Shown here: in pieces, positions 35,201 through 45,393 of the stretch
How positions within the stretch are numbered: the first letter of the stretch is position 1
How the letters are laid out: the number at the start of each line of letters is the position of its first letter
Source: Quillaja saponaria
Lineage: Eukaryota > Streptophyta > Magnoliopsida > Fabales > Quillajaceae
DNA: 64,000 nucleotides
Reading direction: 5' to 3'
Assembly: GCA_029379385.1 (NCBI GenBank)
Contig: CM055608.1
Span: forward strand, 22,504,350-22,568,349
Notes under the pieces: generated by a model
What the model was told of the DNA's origin: nothing
The model's input: the letters and a program-made list of their open reading frames with translations, nothing else
Database searches by the model: none
Translations under genes and position numbers: made by a program

Positions 35201-36115
35201 GTGCAGTCTTTTGATAACAATGGAGAGATGGACAAATTTCATGCTCTTGTCACCTTCATGGAGCCACTGAATTCTGGACTTTTGGCGCCAAATGATTTCT
35301 TCTCTGAACATCCATTCCTCCAATTCAATTAAGAGGTTTTGCTCAGCTATGAGATTTTGGTAGGTGGGTTGCTTATATTGTAAGTTTTCAATTTCCTACC
35401 TAAGGAGTTTGATTCTTGATTGAACCTTACCAAAGTCAGTGAGATTCTAGTGCTTAAGAGCTTTTTTTGAACATTTGAGTTTGTGGGTGAGAGAGAAGAC
35501 TAGGGATCCAGGTTTTTGATTCCTCTAAGAGTTTTCAACAACTAGCTTACTTTTTTCATCCCTAGTCCAAATAGCTTCAAATTTAAAGGGCAAAGGGAGA
35601 AAGTTGGATTCATCTTCAATTTTTAGAAGAATGAGGTTGTGATCTGATTAAATGGTAGAAAGGTGGGAGATAACCACTCGTGGGTAAAGGAGCCACTAAT
35701 TTGGGCTAGCAAGACCTCTATCAAGCCTTATTTTGGTGTTGGCTTTTCCTTCTCTTTTATATGTCCAAGTGCGGAGGTTGCCCATGAAACCGAGGTCTAT
35801 GACACCTATGGAGTTCATAACCCTGGACATATCAGTGATAGAGGGGCTTGCTCTATAGTGGCTTTGCTTATCGTTAAGTAACATAAAGCTATTACAATCA
35901 CTAATGAACAAAAATTGGGACGATAGGTTATGGTAGAGAGAGGTGAGGTGGTTCTAGAAGAGTTTTTTTTCTTCACTCTAAGGAGGACCATAGATTGCAA
36001 GGAGGTTCTACCCATGGGCTGGAAGGGATGAGGTTATTTAGAGATAGATGAGATTTTTTTAGGATGAAATCACAGAGACATTAATGGTGTGGAAATGGAT
36101 AGTAGAAAGGTGAAG
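32251..36115 (-). mobile_element. L1-type LINE, ORF2 remnant (EN-RT-RNaseH)
   Basis: Read on the minus strand, broken frames give the domain order of a plant L1-like retrotransposon ORF2. The endonuclease part lies at about 36055-35650, with Ile-Asp-Leu-Gly-Phe-x-Gly and a later Arg-Leu-Asp-Arg. The reverse transcriptase lies at about 35000-33850, with Thr-Phe-Asp-Arg-Ile-Glu-Trp, a Pro-Leu-Ser-Pro-x-Leu-Phe segment and the active-site Phe-Ala-Asp-Asp. The C-terminal RNase H-like part lies at about 32900-32300, with Leu-Glu-Val and a final Ala-His-x-Leu-Ala-Lys-Trp-like segment. Many stops and frameshifts make it dead. A T-rich ATTT-repeat at 32240-32266 fits the 3' tail on this strand. The start of the endonuclease is missing at the junction with the gypsy element; a piece of ORF1 lies beyond it at 40539-41185. 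Confidence 0.85.
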
Positions 36116-37560
36116 TGTATATAAACCTGGCTAGTACCTCAGGGGATTCTTAGGCTTAACTGGGTACTACAGAAGATTTATCAAATACTATGGGAAGGAG
36201 GCTAAACTATTGACTAAATTGCTGGGTAAAGAAAAGTTTGGTTGGACAACTAGAGCTCAAGATGCCTTTGATCAGCTTAAGAGTATCCTATGTATACTGT
36301 TCCAGTGTTAGCTATTCCCAATTTCACTTAGATTTTCATTATAAAGACAGATGCATCAGGACATGGATTAAGGGTTATACTAATGCAAAATGGCAGACCC
36401 TTGAGAAGGATGAAAACTAGAACTGTTCTAGTACTTTCATGACAGTGCTTTAGCAGGTCATTCAAGTTATCAACCCACTGTAAGTAGGATGAAGACTATG
36501 TTCTATTGAAGGGTATGAGAAAGGATATTAAACAGTATATAAGAGAGTGTGTAATCTATCAGAAAACTAAATACATGCCTACCACCTCACTTGGACTACT
36601 GCAACCCTTACCAATTCCTACTAAGGTGTGGACCAATTTTACAATGAACTTCATTGAAGGATTATCAAAATCTAATGGAAAGGAAGTGATTCTGGTAATA
36701 ATAGATAGACTTAGTAAATATGGTCATTTTATTTCTTTGTCACACCCATACTTAGGCCTTCTTGGACAATGTCTTTAAACTACATGGACTGCCTGAAGAC
36801 ATAGTTTCTAACAGGGACAAGGTATTTTTTAGTAGATTTTGAGGTGAACTGATGACCAGACTGAGGACCAAACTGAAGCTTTCCACTACTTACCATCCTC
36901 AGACTGATGGACAATTAGAGATGCTAAATAGGTGCTTAGAAACATATCTGAGATACACAACTACAAACAAGCCAAAGGATTGGGCAAACTAACTTCCAAT
37001 GGCTGAGTATTGATATAATACTAACTTCCATTCTACCACTCAAACCACTCCTTTTGAGGTAGTATATGGTCGGGCTCCACCTTTGCATTTACCTTATGTC
37101 TGGTGATTCACTCAATGATCATGTAGACATATCACTCATTGCTAGGGAGGCCATTCTAAAATTCTTGAGGTATCATTTACTAAGAACACAGAAAAGGATG
37201 AAGAATAAGGCAAACAAGAAGAGATATGACAAGCAATTTGCTGAGAATTCTTAGGTTTACCTTAGGTTGTTGCCTTACAGGCAATTATCGGTGGCAGGAA
37301 AACCTTTTTATACTCTGGCATACAGGTATTTTGGACCATTTCAGGTGGTCAAAAGGATAGGCAAAGTAGCTTATCGATTAGCTCTACTAGCAGATGTCAA
37401 GATTCACTCAATCTTTCATATTTCACAACTTAAGTAGCATATAGGGAGTGCACCAGTGTAGACTAAGCTACCTACTTTCACTGAGGAAGGAATCATCATG
37501 CTGCAGCCACAAGCCATTTTGAGAAGAAGACCTACCTAAACTCCCTTAAAGGTTGCCTTT
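36116..37560 (+). pseudogene. Ty3/gypsy pol remnant (RNase H, integrase)
   Basis: In order: the end of reverse transcriptase/RNase H ([12 protein letters not shown] at about 36140, then Thr-Asp-Ala-Ser-Gly-His-Gly), and the integrase zinc-binding region (Gly-His-Ser...Cys-x-x-Cys/Tyr-Gln at 36445-36575). The integrase core follows (Asp residues at about 36640-36720, then Asn-Arg-Asp-Lys-Val-Phe-Phe and a Pro-Gln-Thr-Asp-Gly-Gln-like string at about 36895). Last is the C-terminal Tyr-Phe-Gly-Pro-Phe-Gln-Val...His-x-Ser-Gln-Leu segment at about 37325-37430. Frameshifts and stops are numerous. The integrase tail resembles that of chromoviruses. gag, protease and most of reverse transcriptase are absent. 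Confidence 0.88.
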
Positions 37561-40538
37561 CTTCCTCCTCTAAACAGCCACCACAAACTACCCATAAAAC
37601 AACATCTACAGTAACTCGGTTTGCCTTGAAAATTTAGTACATTTTTGCTCTGTTTCTAGCCACTTTAGGTGGTCATTCAAGCTCCAAATTGCAATAAATT
37701 GAGGGCCATTTCCAGCCACTTAAAGCAGCCACTCTAGCTTTAGCTCTCCCATTTCAAGACACTTTGGAGCCATTTTCATCCACCATTACTACCTATTTTT
37801 TAGCTCTAGTCCAGCTCATTTTTAGAAGTGTTTCTAACCACTTCTAGCATAAATTTTAACTCCTAATTGGCACCTAAAGTACCCCAAATTGGCAAGGTAT
37901 ATTAGTAGTCTATGGGTCCTTCTTGTACTCTTGAATTTCCTTGCATTATGATAAGCTAATTCCTTTACTTATGAACTTGGAATTTGGAAATGAAATTCTG
38001 TTATCTTGACTCCAATTATGGATTGTTTGAATTGTCTTTTGTTTTCCCAAATTAGAAATCCGAGCCTAATCTTACTTATTAGAATTTTCATGAATTAAGT
38101 CTTGGCTATTTGTGTGGGTGTTTGATTGTGAATATTCAATTACAAGAATGTCATTTTTGGTGTTAGATTGTTGATTGTGAACTAAATGTGAAAATTGTGT
38201 AAATTCAAGTTTTGGGATTTTTGAATTTTAAATTGCTATAAGTATTGGAAATGGATTTGTTGGGTTGATTTGGGTAAATAGGTAATTCTAAAACATATTT
38301 GAATTTGTCGGATTTGGAAAGTTCTTGGAATTTTCTATTTTTGTTAGTTTGCAAAACTTTAAGAATCTTGGTATTTCTTATATGTTTTAGCTATCGTATA
38401 TCTATATACTTTTTTGTTTCGAGCTTACTAAGGTTAATTTAGCATGTGTTGGCCACTTTTGGAGTTCGTTGGATGTGGATGTTTGCTTGTGGGGTAGAAT
38501 GTTTTATTTGGGGTTAACTTTGAATTCAAGTTTTGGGAAGAACTTATTATTCCTATTTTATTAGTTATGCCATTTAGTTCCTCAAACTTTTATTGGCTCT
38601 TATTAATTATTCCAGAATCTTGTTTGAAATTGTTCTAAGCTCATTACAGACTCCCACACCTTCCATTGGGCGACTTTTGATTCTTGATATTCTTGGAAAC
38701 TTTGCTTGTATTGTGAGTGGATAGTGCCTAGTAGTAGTATTTTCACTGTACTCACCACATGCATCATTAATATTCATAAACATGTTTTACTTAAATTTGA
38801 CTTATGCTATTTCAAGTTTTTCAAACTAGTTTTTAAGTAAACTATTTTGAAGGTGTATTTGAAACATTAAACATTTTAAAGATCATTTTGAAATCACTTA
38901 TGCTTACAAGGATATTGTTATTAGTTACTTTACATTCTTAAACTTAGTCATCAAGGACAAGCACTTCAACATTTCATCATCTCTTATTTGATAAGTGTCA
39001 TTGGACATATGCTTTGAATAGATTTGAAATCAATATTGCCACTTAGAATGAAAGTTGATTTATGTTATTTTGACTATTGATGTACAATTGTATTTGACTT
39101 TTGGTTTCATCTTCTCTTATTTAACAAGCGTCATTGGTCATATGCTTTGAATAGATTTGAAATCAATATTGCTACTTGGAAGCAAAGTTGATTTATGTTA
39201 TTTTGTATATTTGCGTACAATTAAATTGACTTTGGATTTGATAGACTTATTTGGTTTGGAAAGTAAATATCAGAATGTTTGTTATTCGGATAATGATGTC
39301 GGAGATGCTTCCATTAGCTTTCTTAGTTTTCATCTTGGAACTTCTTTATTATTCAAATAAAATGTTTTCCTTTCAGATAGTTTTTATGGAATGGTACTTG
39401 TTAGAACACCTTAAGCTAACAAGACATAGTTAGCCTATGTGCACATAGTATTTTGGATTTGGAACCTACTTAGGGAGGAATTCCCTAACCCCATATGCAG
39501 GCCAACATTCGTGGTAATGATTTAATACCCTAGTTAGCGGGAGTTTGGCTCTAGCACGTCACAACCTAAGGGTTCAATGGTTTGTATGAATTGACAGATT
39601 TGATACTCTAGTTAGCAGGGGTTTGGTACTAGCACGTCGCAACCTAAGGGTTCGACGGTTTGTATGAATTGACGAATTTGATGCCCTAATTAGCGAGAGT
39701 TTGGCACTAGTACGTTGTAACCTAAGAGTTCAACGGTTTGACAATTCGTATAATTCTTAACTATGATTTTCATAAAATCATTAAGACAAATGATTTCCCA
39801 TGTTTCTTCAGATTTTAGTTATACTTCTCTTCCCAAATGATCATTGAAAATTTATGCTCGTGTTGATAGTTTTGATAATGTACAATGTCTACAGATACTT
39901 TTTGTAAAATGGTTGTGACAAATAGTTTATTTACTTAGTTTTAAGATTTCAGTTATAACTCTTTCACCAAATGGTTGTTGATAATGAATTATTGCTTACG
40001 TTTCAAATTCATTATTGAATTTTTATGTAAACTGATTATTGGTAAATTATTCGTGCATTGGCTTGTTCCTCGCCTAAAGCTTTACATACTTTCTACTCAT
40101 GGAGTCTTTGTGACTCACTCTTGTTAGCCTATATTTTTGTTTTCAGATAAGCTGAGATCTTGGATTTCTGAGCCTTGTATCGAGGAAAATGTCTACTTAA
40201 AGTTTCTTTTTCTGGTATGCCCAGTTTTTGTTTTGGCTTGGGTCTAGCTTGTAATGAAACTTATTGTATTCGGGATAAATGTATTTGTATTTAGACTCCA
40301 CTGCAACCATAATTTGGGATTTGTTTTCGTTTTGATTTTTGCTTTCGATCATGGATGACCATTGTGGATTATGTTATTATTCTATTAGGTTTATAAACTT
40401 TTGAGTGTCTTATTTTTAGAAGAATTATTGCAATTTTGTTTCATTTTTAGGAACCTTTTAAGACTTGTTTAGGTCTTGGTGGGCCTATGTTCACCCTGAT
40501 CCATTCGCTGGTCATGACCCCAGTTTGGGTTGTGATAG
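37561..40538 (+). mobile_element. Probable 3' LTR of the truncated gypsy element
   Basis: About 3 kb of non-coding sequence directly downstream of the integrase remnant ends in TTTGGGTTGTGATA at 40538. This resembles the GGGGTGTGACA end of the solo LTR family elsewhere in this window. A GTCTTTGTGACTCA phrase near 40105 also parallels LTR B near 55883. The 5' boundary is not defined: no TGTCA-type start was found near 37560. No 5' LTR is present, so the element is truncated. Confidence 0.55.
39518..39750 (+). repeat. Three-copy ~78-bp tandem repeat inside LTR
   Basis: The phrase 'GATTT(A/G)AT(A/G)C(C/T)CTA' followed by 'TTAGC', 'GTTTGG', 'TAGCACGTC' and 'AACCTAAGGGTTC' recurs at about 39520, 39598 and 39676, with gradually diverging copies. 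Confidence 0.85.
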
Positions 40539-41185
40539 ATATACTTGTGATTAAGAATACCAATAGAGACCAAAGCTGTAAGACCAAAAGCAAAAAAAGT
40601 CTTCCTAATATTAACCATAGAAGGCATTCCATGTGAAAATTTTCTAATCAAAGTAAACTTGAAAGAGGCAGCTAATGCATCAATTTCTTGCGAGGTGAAT
40701 TGAACAGTGAAGACCTATCTAACCAATGTTATTTGTTTAAAAGATATAGTGGGATTGATTGAAGACTCGTTAGACACCATCGAGGAAAATGACTTCTTGG
40801 CGAAAGGTTGAGGATTAGGGTTTGGAGAAGGTATTGACGGCTTAGGAAGAGTTAAGGATAGTGGTGCATAGGCTTGAGTTGTGGATCGAATTGAGCATGC
40901 CGTGATGCACTACGGTTCATAAGAGTTTGATTCTTGGAAGGGGCAGATGGGTTCGTGGAACATGGCAACTGAAGATGTTGAATGTGATAAGAAAGGTTAA
41001 GGCTTGGTATGGAATCCATGGTATAAGTCGTATGGGTTGTGGAATGTATTACTGAAGGAGACGTTGTTGGTTTGATGGTAGAACGGAGGAAAGGAAACCC
41101 AAAAATTCTTAGGTTTTGCTTGGATCTTGGTTGTTACCTAGTTAGAGTAGAAAAGACCAAACCCTAGCAGAGCACTTTTTAGACG
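40539..41185 (-). pseudogene. LINE ORF1 N-terminal piece (DUF4283-like)
   Basis: On the minus strand a possible ATG near 41023 opens a region rich in Pro/Gln/Ser/His. It is followed by a segment with Glu-Ile-Asp-Ala-Leu-Ala-Ala-Ser-Phe-Lys-Phe, then Arg-Lys-Phe-Ser-His-Gly-Met-Pro-Ser and Ile-Arg-Lys-Thr-Phe, ending Ile-Leu-Asn-His-Lys-Tyr-Ile at the junction. This is the start of the DUF4283 domain typical of plant LINE ORF1. The sequence stops exactly where the gypsy LTR begins. With ORF2 at 32251-36115 on the same strand, this is most simply the 5' part of the same LINE. Sequence to about 41185 would be its 5' leader. Confidence 0.7.
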
Positions 41186-41189
41186 ATTA

Positions 41190-42600
41190 ATGTTTTATCC
41201 GATATTGATTCATCAATATTGCATGCTCAATACTATGAGTTGAAAAAGTTGTTGCAATCACCATGAATATAATTATTTTCCTGATATTTTTGCATATACA
41301 AGCAAAGAATTAAAATTCGTTTCGAGATACTGTTTCGATAAGTTTCGAAATTGAAACAATTTGGGAAACATATGAAAATGACATGGAAACTGTAATTTTT
41401 TTGGAAAAGCATAAAAACATATAATAAAGCACATACTATAATAATTTTAAATATCTATTATGATTAATTTAGCATATTAAATGTTGATAACTATATTAAG
41501 ATTTTAATCTTAATATAGATATACAAATTGAAATGAAAGATCAAATTGCAATCACTTTCAACATTAGCATATGAAATCATTTTTTTACTACAAAAATATA
41601 CAACTTAAATAAATTATACTAGGAGAAAATTCAAATAAATTAAATTGATAAAAAAAAAAAAAAATTTTAACTAATTCATACATAGTAATGTTAGAGGTTA
41701 ATAAGCATATAAAAGCTCTGGTACTTTAAAATCCTTTACACCAATTGAAAAGTTAAAGAAGCATAAAAAATTTATTAAAAAAAAAGGGGTTTCCCTTTGA
41801 CTTTTTATCTACGCCATAGACTTTTATTTTTATTTTTCTAACATAGGTCTTGACTGAAAAAGAAAAGAAAAGATAAAGCCATAGCAAGTAAAGTAGATTA
41901 GAGATTAAAAAAGAAAAAAAAAAAGTTTAGAGATAATCTGCTCGAGAAAAAGTCTTAACATCAAAGCCTCTAATCAAACTATGTCTTATACACCTGTAAT
42001 TGCGAGAGAAGAAAGTTAGCTCTGTCCATCATATTCAACCTCAGATCCAAACTCCTTCTTATCTTCTTTCACAAATAAGCTTCATTCACTTTTTTTCTAT
42101 GTTTTCTATTATCAACACAGTGGCTGATTCTTTCAAATTTGTCTACTTCCACTGCTCTAATTCTTTCCTTCTACTTTTTCTCTCCATTTTTATACATTCA
42201 GAAATTCAGATCTGAAAGATTCCTGCATGATATTCCGTTTTGACCCATTTCTAGTGAAAACGGTGGAAACCAATTACGTTTCTATCAAATCTATCTAGGT
42301 TAGTTTCTATAAGTGATAGTCAATTGATTTATGCTATGCTTAGGCTATTACAATCTTTTAAATTTATTACACAAATATATGACCCTACAAATCGACTCTT
42401 GAGAATCATTATATTTTCAATAGAATTATATTACATGTTGCTACATCTACGTAACTAACGAGCTTTCTCTTGACATCAACTATTCGGCCACAATTATAAA
42501 ACTATTACAGGATAATATCCCTGCACGAAGTTGACAAAATAAGATGAGCTCATCACTTTCAACCCTGAAGAGGCTATCGATCGTTGTTATAACACAAAAA
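41190..42600. repeat. Array intergenic block, interrupted copy
   Basis: Both ends match 26440-26950 (41205-41290 and 42310-42590). The middle, 41300-42300, is unmatched AT-rich DNA with short ORFs (for example 42000-42215) and no recognised gene. The LINE at 32251-41185 separates this block from the BAHD upstream flank to which it is adjacent in the other unit. Confidence 0.65.
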
Positions 42601-44660
42601 AAAATAGCTCTATGAGCTAATACCAACTTTTCAACTGACAATTTTGGGAGGAGTGACATCAAATATGTCTCTCCTTGCTACTATAAAGGTCCAGGCAAAA
42701 TAACCCAACCCTGAGGAGAGATATAAACAATTTTTCAACGAAGCCCTCATATATTACATTGCCAAAGGTATGAGTTTTAATCCAACCTAAAGAAAGAGTG
42801 TGAAGAGATGGTGCACGACTAAGAAGCCAATAGTCAAATACAGGGTGAGTAGCACAAGCTAGGAAGCTAGTGGCCAGGCAAATCAACTTAACAACTGGCT
42901 AATAAGATAATGCAACATTAATAATATCAAATTTTTACCCAGATCATCAACAATCTCGTGTTTTCACCTAGATCATCAACGATATCAGGGTTTTCACCCA
43001 TATTGTTGCACTTCCAAGCAATGTACAAAATTTATTTAATACATAATTTTAATAGTTTAATACAACTATTTATTAGTATCCCCTTCACAACAATCTTGAA
43101 ATTTATGGCCAATTCGCACTAAACAAGGTGGAGTATAATAGTTATAAGTAAAAGTAAAGTGGAGTGGTTATAGGGTATGTATGCATTAAGTGCCAATCTA
43201 CGGGCCACCGCAAAATAAAAAACATCATAATAATGATAATACAAGCATAACATTACATCAGTGATAATATCAATATAACATCACATAGTGATAATACTAA
43301 CAAAGTAACACATCAGTGATAACACTAAATTTTTTTGCATAATAATTGCACCCCACAAATGGAGAACATAACACATGCAAGTTGTATTCGTCTAGCTCAA
43401 TTCAAGTCTATACATTTCTTGAACTCATTTTTAAGAGACTAGTGATAATACTATATTGATATTATCCAATCATGAATGGACACGTGGCATAACAGTCTAA
43501 TCCAAAATATAGTGGATGCCATCATGATTGTAACTACTGCCCTCATATCTCATTATTGTAATAACATACACTCTTAGTATTCTAACAGAAATCATTACTA
43601 TCACAATTTGTACTTCTGCATAACATATAAAGGGGCTCTATTTCCTAAAACAGTACAAGTTGTATCTCCTCACTCTCTTAAAGCCTTATAGATTATTAGT
43701 CATAAACTATCTTATTGACTTTCACATCAGAGGTTTCATAGATCTCAAGAATTGCCCCTCACAGGTATAAGGCAGATCCACATAGACTACATCTCAACCT
43801 GGTTAGACCATGACTTAATATATAACAAATCCATATTTACTAAATTGGATCAATATAGATGTTCCTATTGTTAGAAAAAAAAAATAGAAAGAAATGAAAA
43901 AAAAAAAAAAACTTAAAAAACTTATAACAATGATAGTTCAATATATTTTTAAGTTAATTTCTTAGATTTAATAGAAATTTTAAACAATTGGAGGTTATTT
44001 TTTAATTATAACTAAAATAAATATATTTATATATCTAATTCAATTGTTCATAAGAAATATGATCAATCCTTAAATATATTTAATATTTTAACAGACTAAA
44101 AGTTATATTAAGCCAATATATTAGTTAGCGTCCTATCAGAACACATCATTGTCCCCATTGCCAGCTCAGCTCCATTAATTGCTCATGAGCCCAAAATAAT
44201 AAAATTCAAATCAATAAGATTGATTACTTTTATCAAATGTTGACAAGGATTTGTCCCCTAAATCAGGTCCACATTGAGAAATGGTAAATATAATGTTATT
44301 GAATATTGTCAAATTTCTTGAGATAATCTTGATGATGACAAACCTGCGATTTCTTCACCCAAAAGAAAGTGAAATATAAAAACGTTTTTCATTTATAAAT
44401 AATACTCTCAATGTGGCCCACTAGGTCTTAGATTAATAACGCAACTCTTCTCATAAATCTTAATTAATTCCTAATGAAAGATATTCAATTTGAGATTCTT
44501 GAACAATACCAAAGATTAGTTGAATAATAACCTACACGTTCATATAAATCTTTTTTGGGTATGAAAACAATTTTCAAAGATATTTTGTCCTACTAGTTGA
44601 ATTATTTTTTAAAATATTTATTTGGTCACAACGCATTATTTTATTTTTTTATAATTCCAC
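42601..44660. other. Intergenic DNA left of GH3 gene
   Basis: No gene recognised. Short repeats occur at 42930-43010 (GATCATCAAC with TTTTCACC, two to three copies) and at 43220-43330 (ATCA(G/-)TGATAA-type phrases about 35 bases apart). An A-rich stretch lies at 43877-43915. The final part is the presumed promoter of the GH3 gene. Confidence 0.5.
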
Positions 44661-45393
44661 GCATTATTATATTTGCTATTTTCCCACTTCTCAGATATCA
44701 AAAACTCCCCCTTCATTTCCAGAGATTTCTTCCTCCTCTCTCACTGAAATTGCAGAGGGCCATTGATTCTTTGAGCTTATCTCTAACAGTAAGTTCTGAC
44801 CTCTGTTATCATATGTTGCAATTTCATTTATCAACTGCAAGTGAAGTAATTCCTCTATTGATCCCTTAGAAAATGTGGGAAGAGTCACAGAGGAAGAATG
44901 AATTTGATTAGATTCTCTTATTACTTGGCTATTGATGGTTCAGTCAACTTCACCACGCATACATTTATAGTTTGATTAATTTCTGTTTCCCAAAAGTTTA
45001 CATATTTGGGCTTCATTCAATGTTAATTTGCCAGTTTGTGAGCACAACTCTGTAGTTCTTTGTCAGACAATGAGGGTGCTTTGCTTTGTTTTGTTACAAA
45101 GGGTTTGGTAGTTGCTGCTTCTGATCCTCAACTATTCTAATTCACTCTATTATGCACATCATAATGATGACTTTTCTTTCCTTAGCTTAAATTATTACCA
45201 AGTTTGTTGATTCTACTGCTTTACAATAGAATTATAGATTATACTTATAATTCTTGTTGGGAGGGGGGTGGGGGTAGATTATAAATTTATAAATACAGAT
45301 TTTCCTTTCTTTGATTTATAAATTTGAGATCATCTCTCCTTCTCAAGATATATTTTCATTATGTTTTCTCCTGCATGAAGATTGGTGGAGGAA
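44661..45393 (+). promoter_or_regulatory. GH3 promoter end, 5' leader and leader intron
   Basis: A TATATTT box-like element lies at about 44668. It is followed by a CT-rich leader (44700-44760) with the TTCCTCCTCTCTC-type composition common in plant 5' leaders. A donor-like CA|GTAAGT occurs at 44788/44789, and a pyrimidine-rich stretch ending GAAG lies at 45380, 13 bases before the start codon. This suggests a leader intron of about 590 bases (44789-45380). The exact transcription start is not known. Confidence 0.5.
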
